Part shown: in pieces, positions 8,133-17,770 of the stretch
Layout of the letters: every line of letters begins with the position of its first letter
How positions within the stretch are numbered: position 1 is the first letter of the stretch
Assembly (NCBI RefSeq): GCF_017829975.1
Contig: NZ_JAEEGA010000009.1
Span: 124,001 to 188,000 of the forward strand
DNA: 64,000 nucleotides
Origin: Vagococcus allomyrinae
GTDB lineage: Bacteria > Bacillota > Bacilli > Lactobacillales > Vagococcaceae
Reading direction: 5' to 3'
Position numbers and translations under genes: made by a program
The notes under the pieces: model-generated
What the model was told of the DNA's origin: nothing
Databases searched by the model: none
The model's input: the letters and a program-made list of their open reading frames with translations, nothing else

Positions 8133-9542
8133 ATGTCAAATTATCAAATTATTGCGGCTACAGGTTGCCCTACAGGAATTGCCCATACGTTTATGGCCCA
8201 AGAAGCTTTGGAGCAGGCTGCTAAGCGAGCAAATGTGACGATTAAAGTTGAAACACATGGTCAAGTTGGGGTAGAAAACGAATTGTCAGCAGAGGATATT
8301 GCAGGAGCAGATGCGGTTATTATTGCCGCGGATAAAGATGTTCATCCTGAACGATTTATTGGCAAAAAAATAATTGATGTGTCTGTTTCAAAGGGAATTA
8401 AAGAGGCCGATCAATTAATTGCAGAGGCATTAGCTGGTAAAGGGAGTATTAAATATCCTAATTCTGGTCAGGTGAGCCAACCACAGGTTATGGCTGATGA
8501 AAAGTCTAGCATTGGGCGAAAAATTTACAAAGATCTAATGAACGGCGTTTCGCACATGTTGCCATTTGTCGTTGGTGGTGGTGTACTAGTGGCTATTTCC
8601 TTTTTATGGGGAATTTATTCAGCCGATCCAGAAAGTGTTCAATACAACCAAATTGCGGCTATGTTAAAGGATATTGGTGGTCTTTCAATGGGGGCCATGG
8701 TCCCGATTCTCTCAGCGTTTATTGCTGAAAGTATTGCGAAACGACCAGGATTAGTTGTCGGTTTTGTTGGTGGGATGATTGCTGCCAACAGTGGCGCTGG
8801 TTTCTTAGGCGGAATTGCTTCAGGGTTTTTAGGTGGTTATGTGATTATCCTACTGGGAATTGCCTTTAAAGCGTTACCTAAATCATTGGATGGCTTGAAA
8901 GCAATCTTTTTATACCCGGTGTTTGGGGTTTTAATCACGGGTGTCATTATGTATTTCTTAGTGATTCCAATGACCGCTGTCAACGAAGGCATGATGAGCT
9001 TTTTAGCAGGTTTTCAAGATTCTAATCCAATTATTCTCGGCTTACTAGTTGGCTGTATGTGTGCTTTTGATATGGGTGGACCGGTCAATAAAGCAGCTTA
9101 TGTGACTGGAACAGCTTTATTGGCACAAGGGAACCATTATTTTATGGCAGGCGTTTCGGCTGCTTGTATTGCTCCGCCACTAATTACCGGGATTGCCGTT
9201 CTCTTGTTTAGAAAATATTTTGACGCTACGGATAGAAACGCTGGAATTGTTAATATTATTCTCGGCTCTACTCATATCACTGAAGGGGCGATCCCTTTTG
9301 CGGCAAAAGATCCGCTCCGCGTTTTACCAATTATGATGATTGGTTCTTCGATTGCCGCTATTTTAACTTATTTAATGAAAGTTCAAGTGCCAGCTCCCCA
9401 TGGCGGCTTCTTAGTCTTGCCAGTTGTAACAGGCAAAATCGCGTGGGTTGGTGCCATTTTATTAGGCTCACTAGTTGGCGGAGTGTTATTAGGCTTACTT
9501 CAAAAACGCAAATACGAAAAAGCAAATGGAATTGCAGAATAG
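8133..9542 (+). CDS. PTS fructose-family EIIBC permease (tagatose/fructose type)
   Basis: This 469-residue permease phosphorylates its sugar during uptake. The EIIB domain (1-100) has phospho-Cys12 in ATGCPTGIAHTFMA. After a linker, the EIIC domain (about 125-460) holds eight or more hydrophobic segments with the fructose-family motifs GFVGGMIAANSGAGFLGG and PHGGF. EIIA is a separate downstream gene. With the PfkB kinase and LacD, the likely substrate is tagatose or a related ketohexose, entering as the 1-phosphate. The start is set by the last copy of the upstream leader repeat (AAAAAGGAGG at 8116-8125). Confidence 0.92.
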   Translation: MSNYQIIAATGCPTGIAHTFMAQEALEQAAKRANVTIKVETHGQVGVENELSAEDIAGADAVIIAADKDVHPERFIGKKIIDVSVSKGIKEADQLIAEALAGKGSIKYPNSGQVSQPQVMADEKSSIGRKIYKDLMNGVSHMLPFVVGGGVLVAISFLWGIYSADPESVQYNQIAAMLKDIGGLSMGAMVPILSAFIAESIAKRPGLVVGFVGGMIAANSGAGFLGGIASGFLGGYVIILLGIAFKALPKSLDGLKAIFLYPVFGVLITGVIMYFLVIPMTAVNEGMMSFLAGFQDSNPIILGLLVGCMCAFDMGGPVNKAAYVTGTALLAQGNHYFMAGVSAACIAPPLITGIAVLLFRKYFDATDRNAGIVNIILGSTHITEGAIPFAAKDPLRVLPIMMIGSSIAAILTYLMKVQVPAPHGGFLVLPVVTGKIAWVGAILLGSLVGGVLLGLLQKRKYEKANGIAE

Positions 9543-9552
9543 AGGGAAATAA

Positions 9553-10002
9553 ATGGAAGCATTGATGCTAAGCAATATTATGGTAGAGGTCACAGGGGAA
9601 AGTCAGGCTGACATCTTTCAAGCCATTGGAAAGATAGCCGTTGAGAATGGTTACAGTAAAGATCAACGAGCTGTTGTTGAAGGTTTGCAGCAGAGAGAGG
9701 TTGAAAGTACCACAGGCATGATGGATGGCTTTGCCATCCCCCACGCTCAAAGTTCGGCAATAATTGCACCAGCTATTGTGATTTTATCTCTAGCTAAGGG
9801 CATTGAATGGCAGTCATTAGATGGTCAACCGATCACATTTGTCGTATCCTTGCTCATCCCAGAAGGTGAAGCAGGAACCACTCATTTACAATTATTGTCG
9901 AAGGTTGCCCGTATGCTGATGAAAGAAGAACTTAAACAGCAATTAAAAGCTGACACAACAACTCAAGCTATTTTTGAGGTAATCACCCAACATTTAAATT
10001 AG
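9553..10002 (+). CDS. PTS fructose-family EIIA
   Basis: This 149-residue cytoplasmic phosphocarrier takes phosphate from HPr and passes it to the EIIB domain encoded just upstream. The active histidine is His64 in GFAIPHAQS, and PTS_EIIA_2 fold features (TTGMMDG before it, [23 protein letters not shown] after it) are intact. It lies 10 nt behind EIIBC and is clearly cotranscribed. The substrate follows that of the partner permease. Confidence 0.92.
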   Translation: MEALMLSNIMVEVTGESQADIFQAIGKIAVENGYSKDQRAVVEGLQQREVESTTGMMDGFAIPHAQSSAIIAPAIVILSLAKGIEWQSLDGQPITFVVSLLIPEGEAGTTHLQLLSKVARMLMKEELKQQLKADTTTQAIFEVITQHLN

Positions 10003-10033
10003 GTCAGGACTGACTATAAGGAGCGAACTAACA

Positions 10034-11020
10034 GTGAAATTAACTTTATCAGAAACCAAATATCAAGCTATGGAAAAATTAGCGACGGATGGAATAATCT
10101 CGGCTTTGGCCATCGATCAACGAGGCGCAATGAAAAAAATGATGGCCAAGGCAGGGAAAATGGCGATTGAAGCGAGTGATATTGAAACCTTTAAATCCCT
10201 TGTATCGGAAGAACTAACTCAGTACTCATCGTCCATTTTATTAGATCCAGAGTACGGACTACCTGCAGCAAAATGTCGTCATCAGCAAGCAGGACTGCTT
10301 TTAGCGTATGAAAAAACGGGTTATGATGCTTCAGTTGCTGGTCGACTACCAGATTTACTAGAGGAATGGTCGGTCAAACGCCTTAAAGAGCAGGGAGCAG
10401 AAGCGGTTAAATTTTTATTGTATTATGATATTGAGGAGCAAGCTAGTATCAACGATCGGAAACACGCTTTCGTTGAACGCATCGGCTCGGAGTGTGTAGC
10501 AGAAGATATTCCCTTTTTCTTAGAACTATTATCATACGATAGAATGATCGAGGATAACACTGGATTGGAATATGCACAGAAAAAGCCGGCAAAAGTTATC
10601 AACATGATGAAAGAATTTTCAAAAGAGCGTTATCATGTGGATGTCTTAAAAGTCGAAGTACCGGTTAACATGGCCTTTGTCGAAGATTTTTCTGACGGAG
10701 CGGTAGCCTATTCTCAAACCGAAGCAGCTGCTTATTTTAAAGCGCAAAGTGAAGCGACAGATTTACCATTCATTTTCCTAAGCGCTGGTGTCAGCGCCGA
10801 TTTATTTAGAGCAACCTTAAAATTTGCCAAAAAGGCTGGCTCACAGTTTAATGGCGTATTGTGTGGGCGAGCGACTTGGGCTGATGGGGTTGTGCCGTTT
10901 ATTTCGGAAGGTGAGGCCGCAGCTCGCCAGTGGTTACAGACCAAAGGGCGTCAAAACATAGAAGAATTAAATCAAGTTTTAACAGAAACCGCGACAAGCT
11001 GGCAAGAACGAATTAAATAG
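10034..11020 (+). CDS. lacD: Tagatose 1,6-bisphosphate aldolase, LacD type
   Basis: This 328-residue class I aldolase cleaves tagatose 1,6-bisphosphate (and less specifically fructose 1,6-bisphosphate) to dihydroxyacetone phosphate and glyceraldehyde 3-phosphate. LacD landmarks include [36 protein letters not shown] with the likely Schiff-base lysine region, and [11 protein letters not shown]. It starts with GTG at 10034, 10 nt after AAGGAG. As the last operon gene it completes uptake, second phosphorylation and cleavage. It is the strongest sign that the operon handles tagatose. Confidence 0.93.
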   Translation: MKLTLSETKYQAMEKLATDGIISALAIDQRGAMKKMMAKAGKMAIEASDIETFKSLVSEELTQYSSSILLDPEYGLPAAKCRHQQAGLLLAYEKTGYDASVAGRLPDLLEEWSVKRLKEQGAEAVKFLLYYDIEEQASINDRKHAFVERIGSECVAEDIPFFLELLSYDRMIEDNTGLEYAQKKPAKVINMMKEFSKERYHVDVLKVEVPVNMAFVEDFSDGAVAYSQTEAAAYFKAQSEATDLPFIFLSAGVSADLFRATLKFAKKAGSQFNGVLCGRATWADGVVPFISEGEAAARQWLQTKGRQNIEELNQVLTETATSWQERIK

Positions 11021-11035
11021 TTGAGTGATGCTGAT

Positions 11036-11066
11036 GAGTGCTAGTAAAAATGCTAGTGCTCTTTTT
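11036..11066 (+). terminator. Terminator of the tagatose-type operon
   Basis: GAGTGCTAG (11036-11044) pairs with CTAGTGCTC (11053-11061), including two G-U pairs, followed by TTTTT. Confidence 0.85.
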
Positions 11067-11167
11067 GAGGAACAAATGACAAACGATAACAGGAAAATGC
11101 CAAGCTTTTCTCGGATTGACATGTTAAAATGAAAGTAAATACAAGTTAAGTGACGGTGATGAAGAGC

Positions 11168-11947
11168 ATGAAAGAAAACTTTAATCTCTATGCAGAAGAA
11201 CGTAAAAATAAGATCATTGCCTTATTAGAAGAGGCCGGTCGGATTGAAGTCCCCGATTTGGTGGAATTATTTAAGGTGTCCGGGACGACCATTCGCAATG
11301 ATTTAAGAGAACTAGAAAAGGAAGAGAGGTTAACTCGCACTCATGGAGGAGCCATTAAAATTCAAAAGCGGAGCTTTGAAGATCGGCCTGGGATTCGCAT
11401 GGCCACAGAAGAAAAAAAACAGATTGCCAAGAAGGCGGTAAGTTTTATAGAAGACGGCGATTCAATTGCGATTGACACAGGAACCTCTTGTTTGGCCTTT
11501 GCTCAGGCTTTAATTCAAAGCGAGTTGTTAAATATAAAAGTCATAACCAATGACCTGACAGTGGCAGCCTTACTTGAAGATCAGACGGATTATACTGTTT
11601 TTTTCACAGGCGGCGTCATTCGCAACGGCTTCCACTATACATCAGGAGAGCATGTTGTGTCATCATTAAAGGGTTTTTTAGTCGATAAAGTGATTTTAGG
11701 TACCACGAGTTTTTCGATTAAAAACGGTTTTTCAACTCCTAATTTTGGTATTTCTGAAATTAAACGGTCGTTGATTGCGATAGGTAAAAAGAGAATCGTG
11801 TTATGTGAAGCAGCCAAAATCGGAAAAGACAGTTTAAATATTTTTGCCTCCATTAACGATATCGAGTTGCTGATAACCGATAGCCAGTTGTCAAAACCAT
11901 TAGAAAAATCATTGGAACACAGCCCCATTTCCTTTGTTGTTGCTTAA
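11168..11947 (+). CDS. DeoR-family transcriptional regulator
   Basis: The protein of about 259 residues has an N-terminal DeoR winged helix (RKNKIIALLEEAGRIEVPDLVELF, then VSGTTIRNDLRELE) and a C-terminal DeoRC sugar-phosphate sensor (about 80-235, with DSIAIDTGTSCL and TGGVIRNG). Several in-frame starts exist (GTG 11150, ATG 11159, ATG 11168), none with a strong ribosome binding site. I favour 11168 from typical domain spacing. It precedes the DeoC/PTS operon in the same direction, separated by its own terminator, and is its probable repressor. Confidence 0.9.
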   Translation: MKENFNLYAEERKNKIIALLEEAGRIEVPDLVELFKVSGTTIRNDLRELEKEERLTRTHGGAIKIQKRSFEDRPGIRMATEEKKQIAKKAVSFIEDGDSIAIDTGTSCLAFAQALIQSELLNIKVITNDLTVAALLEDQTDYTVFFTGGVIRNGFHYTSGEHVVSSLKGFLVDKVILGTTSFSIKNGFSTPNFGISEIKRSLIAIGKKRIVLCEAAKIGKDSLNIFASINDIELLITDSQLSKPLEKSLEHSPISFVVA

Positions 11948-12000
11948 AAGATAGTGGAATAGAGCCTACTGGTTTATTTACGGCTTAAATAGCGTTATAA

Positions 12001-12031
12001 GAGCTTGAGATAATTGTCTCAAGTTCTTTTA
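12001..12031 (+). terminator. Terminator of the deoR-type gene
   Basis: GAGCTTGAGA (12001-12010) pairs with TCTCAAGTTC (12017-12026), then TTTTA. Confidence 0.85.
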
Positions 12032-12051
12032 TTTGCTTTTGAAACTAATTT

Positions 12052-12122
12052 TATTATATTTTTTTGCTTTCGTTTGTTGACAAAATGAAAAATAGTGTTA
12101 AGATGAACTTGTAAACTAATTC
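12052..12122 (+). promoter_or_regulatory. Promoter of the DeoC-PTS operon with flanking direct repeats
   Basis: TTGACA (12077-12082) and TAAGAT (12099-12104) are 16 nt apart, placing transcription start near 12111. The 9-mer AAACTAATT occurs upstream of the -35 (about 12052) and again just after the start (about 12113). This spacing suits a looped or paired DeoR-type operator. Confidence 0.65.
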
Positions 12123-12139
12123 ATTTAGGAGGTTAAAGA

Positions 12140-12835
12140 ATGGCAGTTAAATTATCAGTAAAAGAATTGGCAAACTTGGTGGATCATACGCTCCTCAAAG
12201 CCTTTGCCAAAGAAGAAGACTTTGCCCTTTTATGTCGTGAGGCGAGGGAGTATGGGTTTAAAATGGTGGCCATCAATTCATCGCCTGTTAGTCTTTGCGC
12301 AAGATTGCTAAAAGAGAGCCCGGTTCATGTGGGAGCAGCAATTGGGTTTCCTTTGGGACAAACCACTGTTGAAACGAAAGTATTTGAAACAAAACAAGCC
12401 ATAGCAGATGGCGCAGATGAAATCGATTATGTCATAAATATAGGTGAACTTAAAGACGGTAATCTCGATTATATTCGTCTGGAGATGAGGGAGATTGTCA
12501 CTGTTTGTCAGCAAGCCAAGGTTTTGTCCAAGGTTATTCTTGAAAACTGTTATTTGACGGATCAAGAGAAAATTCAAGTCTGTCAAATTGCTAGAGAGGT
12601 TAAACCAGATTTTGTTAAAACGTCTACTGGCTTTGGCACTTCAGGCGCAACAGTGGCCGATGTCAAACTGATGAAGGAAACTGTCGGAGATTTAGTCAAG
12701 GTGAAAGCCGCTGGCGGTGTCAGGGATTATGCCACTGCTCAAGCTATGATTGATGCAGGAGCGGAGCGTTTGGGAACAAGTTCGGGAATTGAGATCGTCA
12801 AAGAGTATCAGTTATTAATGACAGAGGGGGACTAG
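12140..12835 (+). CDS. deoC: Deoxyribose-phosphate aldolase (DERA)
   Basis: This 231-residue class I aldolase classically splits 2-deoxyribose 5-phosphate into acetaldehyde and glyceraldehyde 3-phosphate. Family motifs are complete: LVDHTLLK, IGFPLG, ADEIDYVINIG, KVILENCYL, the Schiff-base lysine in FVKTSTGFG and the second lysine in VKAAGGVRD. AGGAGG precedes ATG. Here it is not next to nucleoside genes but leads a sugar PTS operon with two dehydrogenases. It may therefore act on a different deoxy-ketose phosphate produced by those enzymes. Confidence 0.95.
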   Translation: MAVKLSVKELANLVDHTLLKAFAKEEDFALLCREAREYGFKMVAINSSPVSLCARLLKESPVHVGAAIGFPLGQTTVETKVFETKQAIADGADEIDYVINIGELKDGNLDYIRLEMREIVTVCQQAKVLSKVILENCYLTDQEKIQVCQIAREVKPDFVKTSTGFGTSGATVADVKLMKETVGDLVKVKAAGGVRDYATAQAMIDAGAERLGTSSGIEIVKEYQLLMTEGD

Positions 12836-12836
12836 C

Positions 12837-13280
12837 ATGAATTTATCGGAGTTATTGCAAGAAGAATTTATTGAATTGAATATGCAGGCCACAACTAAGG
12901 AAGAAGGGATTAATGAGTTATCTTCTTTGCTAATGAGCAAAGGAGTATTGAGTAATGAAAAGGCTTTTATTCAGGCTGTTCTGATGCGGGAAGCAGAATG
13001 CACCACTGGTATTGGGATGGGCGTTGCCATTCCTCATGGAAAATCCGAAGGAGTGGAGCAAGGAAGTTTGTGCTTTGGTCGCTCTCAAAAGGGGATTGGG
13101 TATGATTCTCTCGATGGAGAGCCGGTTCATTTGCTGTTTTTAATTGCCGTACCAGCAGATTCAAATGATGAGCATTTAAGAATTCTTAGTCAAATTTCGA
13201 GAAAGATTATGCACACAGAAGTTCGGCAGCAACTGTTAAAGGCTGAAACAACTGCCGACGTCTATGCCGCCTTAAGTTAG
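12837..13280 (+). CDS. PTS fructose-family EIIA (operon 2)
   Basis: This 147-residue phosphocarrier follows deoC by one base, implying translational coupling. The phosphorylatable residue is His67 in GVAIPHGKS, with the usual TTGIGMG lead-in and LIAVPADSNDEHLRILSQISRKIM. It feeds the EIIBC encoded next. Confidence 0.92.
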   Translation: MNLSELLQEEFIELNMQATTKEEGINELSSLLMSKGVLSNEKAFIQAVLMREAECTTGIGMGVAIPHGKSEGVEQGSLCFGRSQKGIGYDSLDGEPVHLLFLIAVPADSNDEHLRILSQISRKIMHTEVRQQLLKAETTADVYAALS

Positions 13281-13293
13281 AGAGGAGTACAAG

Positions 13294-14667
13294 ATGAAAC
13301 TAGTTGGAATTACCTCATGTTCTACAGGAATTGCTCATACGTATATGGCTGCTGAAGGTTTAGAAGTGGCGGCCAAAGAAAAAGGATTTGAGATAAAAAT
13401 TGAAACTCAAGGGTCGATCGGTGCTGAAAATGTCTTAACACCAGAGGAAATTGCTGCAGCCGATGCAGTTGTAATCGCTGCTAGTACATCGGTCAATAAA
13501 GATCGGTTTATTGGCAAACGACTGATTTCAGCAGACGTCACTGAGGCGATTAATAACGGACCAGATCTATTGGAGCGCGCCTTAAAAGCACCAATTTTTG
13601 CATCTGAGACAATCAAATTAGCGGATAGTGAAGAAACCAAGACCAGTCAAGGCATTTACAGTCACTTGATGACAGGTGTTTCTTACATGATTCCTTTTGT
13701 TGTTGCTGGAGGAATTTGTATCGCCTTAGCTTTTGCCTTCGGAGGGATAAACGCGGAAGGAGATTTAGCTCAAGCGATTAATGAATTAGGTGGAACTGCT
13801 ATGGGATTGATGTGGCCTGTCCTTGGAGGATATGTCGCATTTTCAATAGCAGATCGGCCGGGATTGATACCTGGAATGGTAGCAGGGATGCTAGCAGCCA
13901 ATATGAATGCTGGTTTTTTAGGCGCTTTATTAGGCGGCTTTTTGGCTGGTTATACCATTTTGCTATTGAAAAAATACATCAAATTGCCTGCGTCATTTTC
14001 AGGTTTAATGCCAGTGCTAATTTTACCCGTGATTTCAGTTTTAGTTGTGGGGCTTATTATGAAGTTTATTGTGGGTGTCCCAGTAACCGCGTTGAATAAT
14101 GGCATTATGAATTGGTTGAATAGTTTATCAGGAATGAATTCGATTCTTTTAGGTTTGCTGTTAGGGGGAATGATGGCCATTGATTTAGCTGGTCCAATTG
14201 GCAAGGCGGCTTATTTTTTCGGAGTAGCCTCGTTGGCTAATTTAGGGAATGGTGAAACCAGTCAAATTATGGCAGCCGTCATGATATCTGGTATGGTACC
14301 TCCTTTAGCGATGGCCTTGTCTGCTACGGTTTTAGGCAAAAATTTGTATTCAAAAGAGGAGCGCGAGGCAGGCAAATCGGCATGGGTACTTGGCTTATCG
14401 TTTATCTCAGAAGGAGCGATTCCTTTTGCTGCTGCTGACCCACTTCGCGTTTTAGGTTCAGTTACTGTTGGCTCGGCAATTGCAGGCGCTTTATCGATGT
14501 TATTCAATTGTGGTATTGCCGTACCACATGGTGGCTTTTTCGTTTTCTTAATTCCAGGAGCAGTTAATAATGTGTTGATGTATGTTGTGGCTTTAGCCAT
14601 TGGAACCATCGTAAGCGGCTTTTTAGTGACATTGGTGAAAAAAGGAAGTCAAAAGCAATCAGCTTAA
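13294..14667 (+). CDS. PTS fructose-family EIIBC permease (operon 2)
   Basis: The 457-residue protein has an EIIB domain (1-100) with phospho-Cys9 in TSCSTGIAHTYMA and an EIIC domain (about 120-450) with the family motifs GMVAGMLAANMNAGFLG and VPHGGFF. It is parallel to but distinct from the 8133 permease. Operon partners (DeoC, Gfo/Idh/MocA and zinc dehydrogenase) suggest a polyol or modified sugar rather than fructose. No leader repeat precedes this permease, unlike three others in the window. Confidence 0.92.
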   Translation: MKLVGITSCSTGIAHTYMAAEGLEVAAKEKGFEIKIETQGSIGAENVLTPEEIAAADAVVIAASTSVNKDRFIGKRLISADVTEAINNGPDLLERALKAPIFASETIKLADSEETKTSQGIYSHLMTGVSYMIPFVVAGGICIALAFAFGGINAEGDLAQAINELGGTAMGLMWPVLGGYVAFSIADRPGLIPGMVAGMLAANMNAGFLGALLGGFLAGYTILLLKKYIKLPASFSGLMPVLILPVISVLVVGLIMKFIVGVPVTALNNGIMNWLNSLSGMNSILLGLLLGGMMAIDLAGPIGKAAYFFGVASLANLGNGETSQIMAAVMISGMVPPLAMALSATVLGKNLYSKEEREAGKSAWVLGLSFISEGAIPFAAADPLRVLGSVTVGSAIAGALSMLFNCGIAVPHGGFFVFLIPGAVNNVLMYVVALAIGTIVSGFLVTLVKKGSQKQSA

Positions 14668-14692
14668 TAAAAAAAGTGGAAGGAAAACAAAA

Positions 14693-15712
14693 ATGAAGAA
14701 AAAAATCAATGTATGCTTAATTGGGATGGGTCGGGCGGGAATGATTCACGCTAAAAATTTTGCAACACGTATCAATCACGGAACATTAGTTGCCATTTGC
14801 GATCCTTCTCAAGAGGCGTTGGCAGCGGCAGAAAAGGAGCTTGGCGTGATGGCAACTTACACGGATTATCGAGAAGCTGTTCTCGCACCGACGATTGATG
14901 CGGTGGTCATCGTCACACCGACGATTTATCATAAGGAAATCGTGTTGGCAGCTGCAGCCGCAGGAAAACATATTCTTTGTGAAAAACCGTTAGCAATGAA
15001 CGAAGCAGAGTGCGATGAGATGATTGCAGCGGCCAAACAACATAAGGTAAAATTACAAGTTGGTTTTATGAGACGTTTTGATGAAAGTTTCCAACAAGCA
15101 AAGGCGATTGTTGAATCAGGTGAAATTGGTGATGTCGTATTAGTGAAATCCCTGACACGAGGCCCCAGTCATCCTAAACCATGGATGTTTGATATCCGAA
15201 ATAGTGGCGGGCCAATTGGAGAAGTTAATAGTCATGATTTTGACACTTTACGTTGGTTTACTGAAAGCGAAGTTGCCAATATTTACGCTATTGGCGGCAA
15301 TTATCGTTCTCCAGAAGTCCAAGCTGATTATCCAGATTATTATGATACAGTCTCCATGAACCTTTCTTTTAAAAACGGCATGATCGGTGCCATCGATGGT
15401 GCTCAATACGTTCAGTATGGTTATGATGCCCGAGTTGAAATTTTAGGGACAACCGGTAATATCATGATTGGCGAGCAACACAAGCAAAAGATTGTGACAG
15501 CGACTCGTAACGGTCAATTGATTCGGCCAGCGATGCACAGTTGGACCTATCTATTTGAGGATGCTTATATTCGTGAGGACCAGGCCTTTATTGAGGCGAT
15601 TATTCATGACACTGCTCCTTTAGTAACAGGCCAAGACGGTAAGATGGCAGTCAAGCTAGTCAATCTTGGTCTGAGATCATTGCTGGAAAAACAAGTTGTT
15701 TACGCAGAATAA
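14693..15712 (+). CDS. Gfo/Idh/MocA-family NAD(P)-dependent oxidoreductase
   Basis: This 339-residue enzyme has an N-terminal Rossmann fold (CLIGMGRAGMIHAKNF, residues 7-22), the catalytic-lysine motif CEKPLAM near residue 95, and the C-terminal alpha/beta substrate domain. Length and spacing match inositol 2-dehydrogenase-like proteins, but relatives oxidise many sugars and sugar phosphates. In this operon it probably oxidises or epimerises the PTS product. The exact reaction cannot be called from sequence. Confidence 0.88.
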   Translation: MKKKINVCLIGMGRAGMIHAKNFATRINHGTLVAICDPSQEALAAAEKELGVMATYTDYREAVLAPTIDAVVIVTPTIYHKEIVLAAAAAGKHILCEKPLAMNEAECDEMIAAAKQHKVKLQVGFMRRFDESFQQAKAIVESGEIGDVVLVKSLTRGPSHPKPWMFDIRNSGGPIGEVNSHDFDTLRWFTESEVANIYAIGGNYRSPEVQADYPDYYDTVSMNLSFKNGMIGAIDGAQYVQYGYDARVEILGTTGNIMIGEQHKQKIVTATRNGQLIRPAMHSWTYLFEDAYIREDQAFIEAIIHDTAPLVTGQDGKMAVKLVNLGLRSLLEKQVVYAE

Positions 15713-15736
15713 AATCAATGGAAAGAGGAAAAGCAC

Positions 15737-16780
15737 ATGAAAGCAGTTCAACTGTTTGGAAAAGAGAAAATACGGGTTACTGATATAGAGAAGCCCACTT
15801 ATGGAAAAGATGAGTTACTATTAAAGATTAAAGCTGCATCGATTTGTGGGACTGATGTTCGGATGTACAAAAATGGCTATCAGAATGTTGAGGCAGATCA
15901 TCCCTTGACTTTAGGGCATGAAATCGCGGGGATTATCGAGGGCGTTGGCGCTCACGTGGAGCAGTATCAGGTTGGGATGAGAGTGGCGATTGCGCCAAAC
16001 ATTGGTTGTGGCACTTGTGACCAATGCGTGAGCGGCAGGACACATCTTTGCGAGCAGTATGAAGCTTTTGGTATTAATCTGCCTGGCGGGTTTGCCGAGT
16101 ATATGGTGATTCCCGCAAAGGCGATTCGTCAAGGAAATGTTACTCTCTTAGCCGAAGATATTTCTTTAACGGAAGCAGCTTTAGTAGAGCCTTTTAGTTG
16201 TGTGTTAAATGGTCAAGAAATTGCTGGGGTTTATCCGGGGGATACGGTGCTAATCATTGGCTCGGGGCCGATTGGCATTATGCACGCTATGCTTGCTTTT
16301 AGTCAGGGAGCCTATAAGGTCATCATGAATGATTTACATCAAGAGCGCTTAGAAGCAGCTCAAAAAATTGTTCCTGACTTAATCACACTTTCCAGTGACA
16401 GCTTATTCGAAAACCTGATGGAAGAAACCAATTCAAAGGGAGTGGATTTATGTATTGTTGCCGCACCAGCACCGCAAGCTCAAGAGGCTAGCTTTGAATA
16501 TATGGCGATGAACGGTCGTTTACTCTTTTTTGGTGGTTTACCGAAAGGAAAAGAAGTGGTTTCCCTTAATACCAACACTTTGCATTACAAGCAATTGCGT
16601 GTATTTGGTTGTACGCGAGCCAGTTTAGAAACCTATCGGACGTCGCTAAAACTTGTTGGGAGTGGGCGAGTTCCCTTAGGTGACTTAATTACGGGAACTT
16701 TTTTGATCGATGAATTTGAACAGGCATTATCAAAAGCTGAAAGAGCTGTAGGGCTGAAAAATGTCATTCTTTTTGATTAA
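15737..16780 (+). CDS. Zinc-dependent medium-chain dehydrogenase (sorbitol/threonine dehydrogenase type)
   Basis: The 347-residue MDR enzyme has a catalytic zinc site (CGTDVRMY, GHEIAG), a structural zinc lobe with four cysteines (GCGTCDQCVSGRTHLC) and a Rossmann nucleotide site VLIIGSGPIGIMH. MDR relatives oxidise polyols, polyol phosphates or threonine. It is the last gene of the DeoC/PTS operon. A plausible role is oxidation of a PTS-delivered alditol phosphate before aldol cleavage. Confidence 0.88.
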   Translation: MKAVQLFGKEKIRVTDIEKPTYGKDELLLKIKAASICGTDVRMYKNGYQNVEADHPLTLGHEIAGIIEGVGAHVEQYQVGMRVAIAPNIGCGTCDQCVSGRTHLCEQYEAFGINLPGGFAEYMVIPAKAIRQGNVTLLAEDISLTEAALVEPFSCVLNGQEIAGVYPGDTVLIIGSGPIGIMHAMLAFSQGAYKVIMNDLHQERLEAAQKIVPDLITLSSDSLFENLMEETNSKGVDLCIVAAPAPQAQEASFEYMAMNGRLLFFGGLPKGKEVVSLNTNTLHYKQLRVFGCTRASLETYRTSLKLVGSGRVPLGDLITGTFLIDEFEQALSKAERAVGLKNVILFD

Positions 16781-16786
16781 TCAAGT

Positions 16787-16820
16787 AAAACCACCTGACA
16801 AAGTTTTGTCAGGTGGTTTT
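16787..16820 (+). terminator. Terminator of the DeoC/PTS operon
   Basis: AAAACCACCTGACA (16787-16800) pairs perfectly with TGTCAGGTGGTTTT (16807-16820). Confidence 0.92.
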
Positions 16821-16963
16821 AGATTCCCTAAATTAGTAGCAAAGACAAAGGCACCATGTCCCATTACCAACGGGATAAGGGAGAAAAAGCGCTTCATCTG
16901 TCATTGTAGATATTTATGGAAAAAAATGAGAATTATCAGTTGTAGCAGAGACACAACTGTTCT

Positions 16964-17740
16964 TTAGTCACGATTATCTGCGATGTGACTGCTGCTGGTA
17001 ACGCGCTTAAAACGTTCAGTATACTCTTCTCGGGTATCGCCGTAGGCAGCCAACTCCCATGTCATCTGATGGAGATTTTCAATGATCAGAGAAATCAAAT
17101 TAAAAGGAATTGAAACGGTAATATTCCCTGGTTTTGAGACACTTCTGGCATTATGTCCAAAACAGATTCCTTGAGTAATGTAGTTAAGTTTTCCTGAAAT
17201 ATAAGGATAGGCAAAGGTCCATGAGCAACCTATGACAGGTGTTGTTTTGCTTTCATACATAAACTCAGTGGAATAAGTATAGGCGCGCATGATTATTTCA
17301 ATCTGTTTGGCAGTGCCAACAATGGTTAAGACATCAGGATCAAATTTTAGCTGATCTAATGGAGCAAATAGCAGGTAGTTACAGGTGCCATTTTTTAAAC
17401 GTGGCAAGACATCGTAAATCCGACGATTTGCTCTGGCTTCTTCAAAAATATCAAGACCGCACTTAGTTCCAATTAAGCCAACGTTGCTGAAAGGATCATC
17501 GTTAGCCAGTCCTAGAAACAGCGGTTCTGCACAAACAAAATTATCCTTATCAGCATAAAAAGGCCCATTTTTACGTGTTTCTTCAGGCATTAAGCACATG
17601 GGAACGCCCCCGTTTAGTTTGGGAACCCCTTCTGGTTGATTAAAAAGGAATTTCATCCCAATCGGTTGCTGCTCAAGGCCAAGTTTGTTTAAAATTGATA
17701 AGTCAGTTTTTAGTGGACTAATTTCTCCTGAGTATTTCAT
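16964..17740 (-). CDS. DUF169 (COG2043) family protein
   Basis: The 258-residue soluble protein matches the DUF169 pattern: an N-terminal LGLEQQPIGMKFL, conserved cysteines in VPMCLMPEE, FVCAEP, TKCGLD and VIGCSW, and a C-terminal segment YGDTREEYTERFKRV. The family is uncharacterised; conserved cysteines hint at metal or Fe-S binding. It is followed on the same strand by no other gene and preceded by the NTF2-like gene 30 nt away, so the two probably form a small operon. An imperfect hairpin (CAGTTGT/ACAACTG, 16937-16960) may terminate it. Confidence 0.75.
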   Translation of the reverse strand: MKYSGEISPLKTDLSILNKLGLEQQPIGMKFLFNQPEGVPKLNGGVPMCLMPEETRKNGPFYADKDNFVCAEPLFLGLANDDPFSNVGLIGTKCGLDIFEEARANRRIYDVLPRLKNGTCNYLLFAPLDQLKFDPDVLTIVGTAKQIEIIMRAYTYSTEFMYESKTTPVIGCSWTFAYPYISGKLNYITQGICFGHNARSVSKPGNITVSIPFNLISLIIENLHQMTWELAAYGDTREEYTERFKRVTSSSHIADNRD

Positions 17741-17770
17741 CTGATTCCCTCCTCGTAAAAAAATCGTTGC

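Noticed and set aside
13812-14099. Plus-strand frame inside the EIIBC gene
   Set aside because: It is an out-of-frame shadow of the well supported permease.
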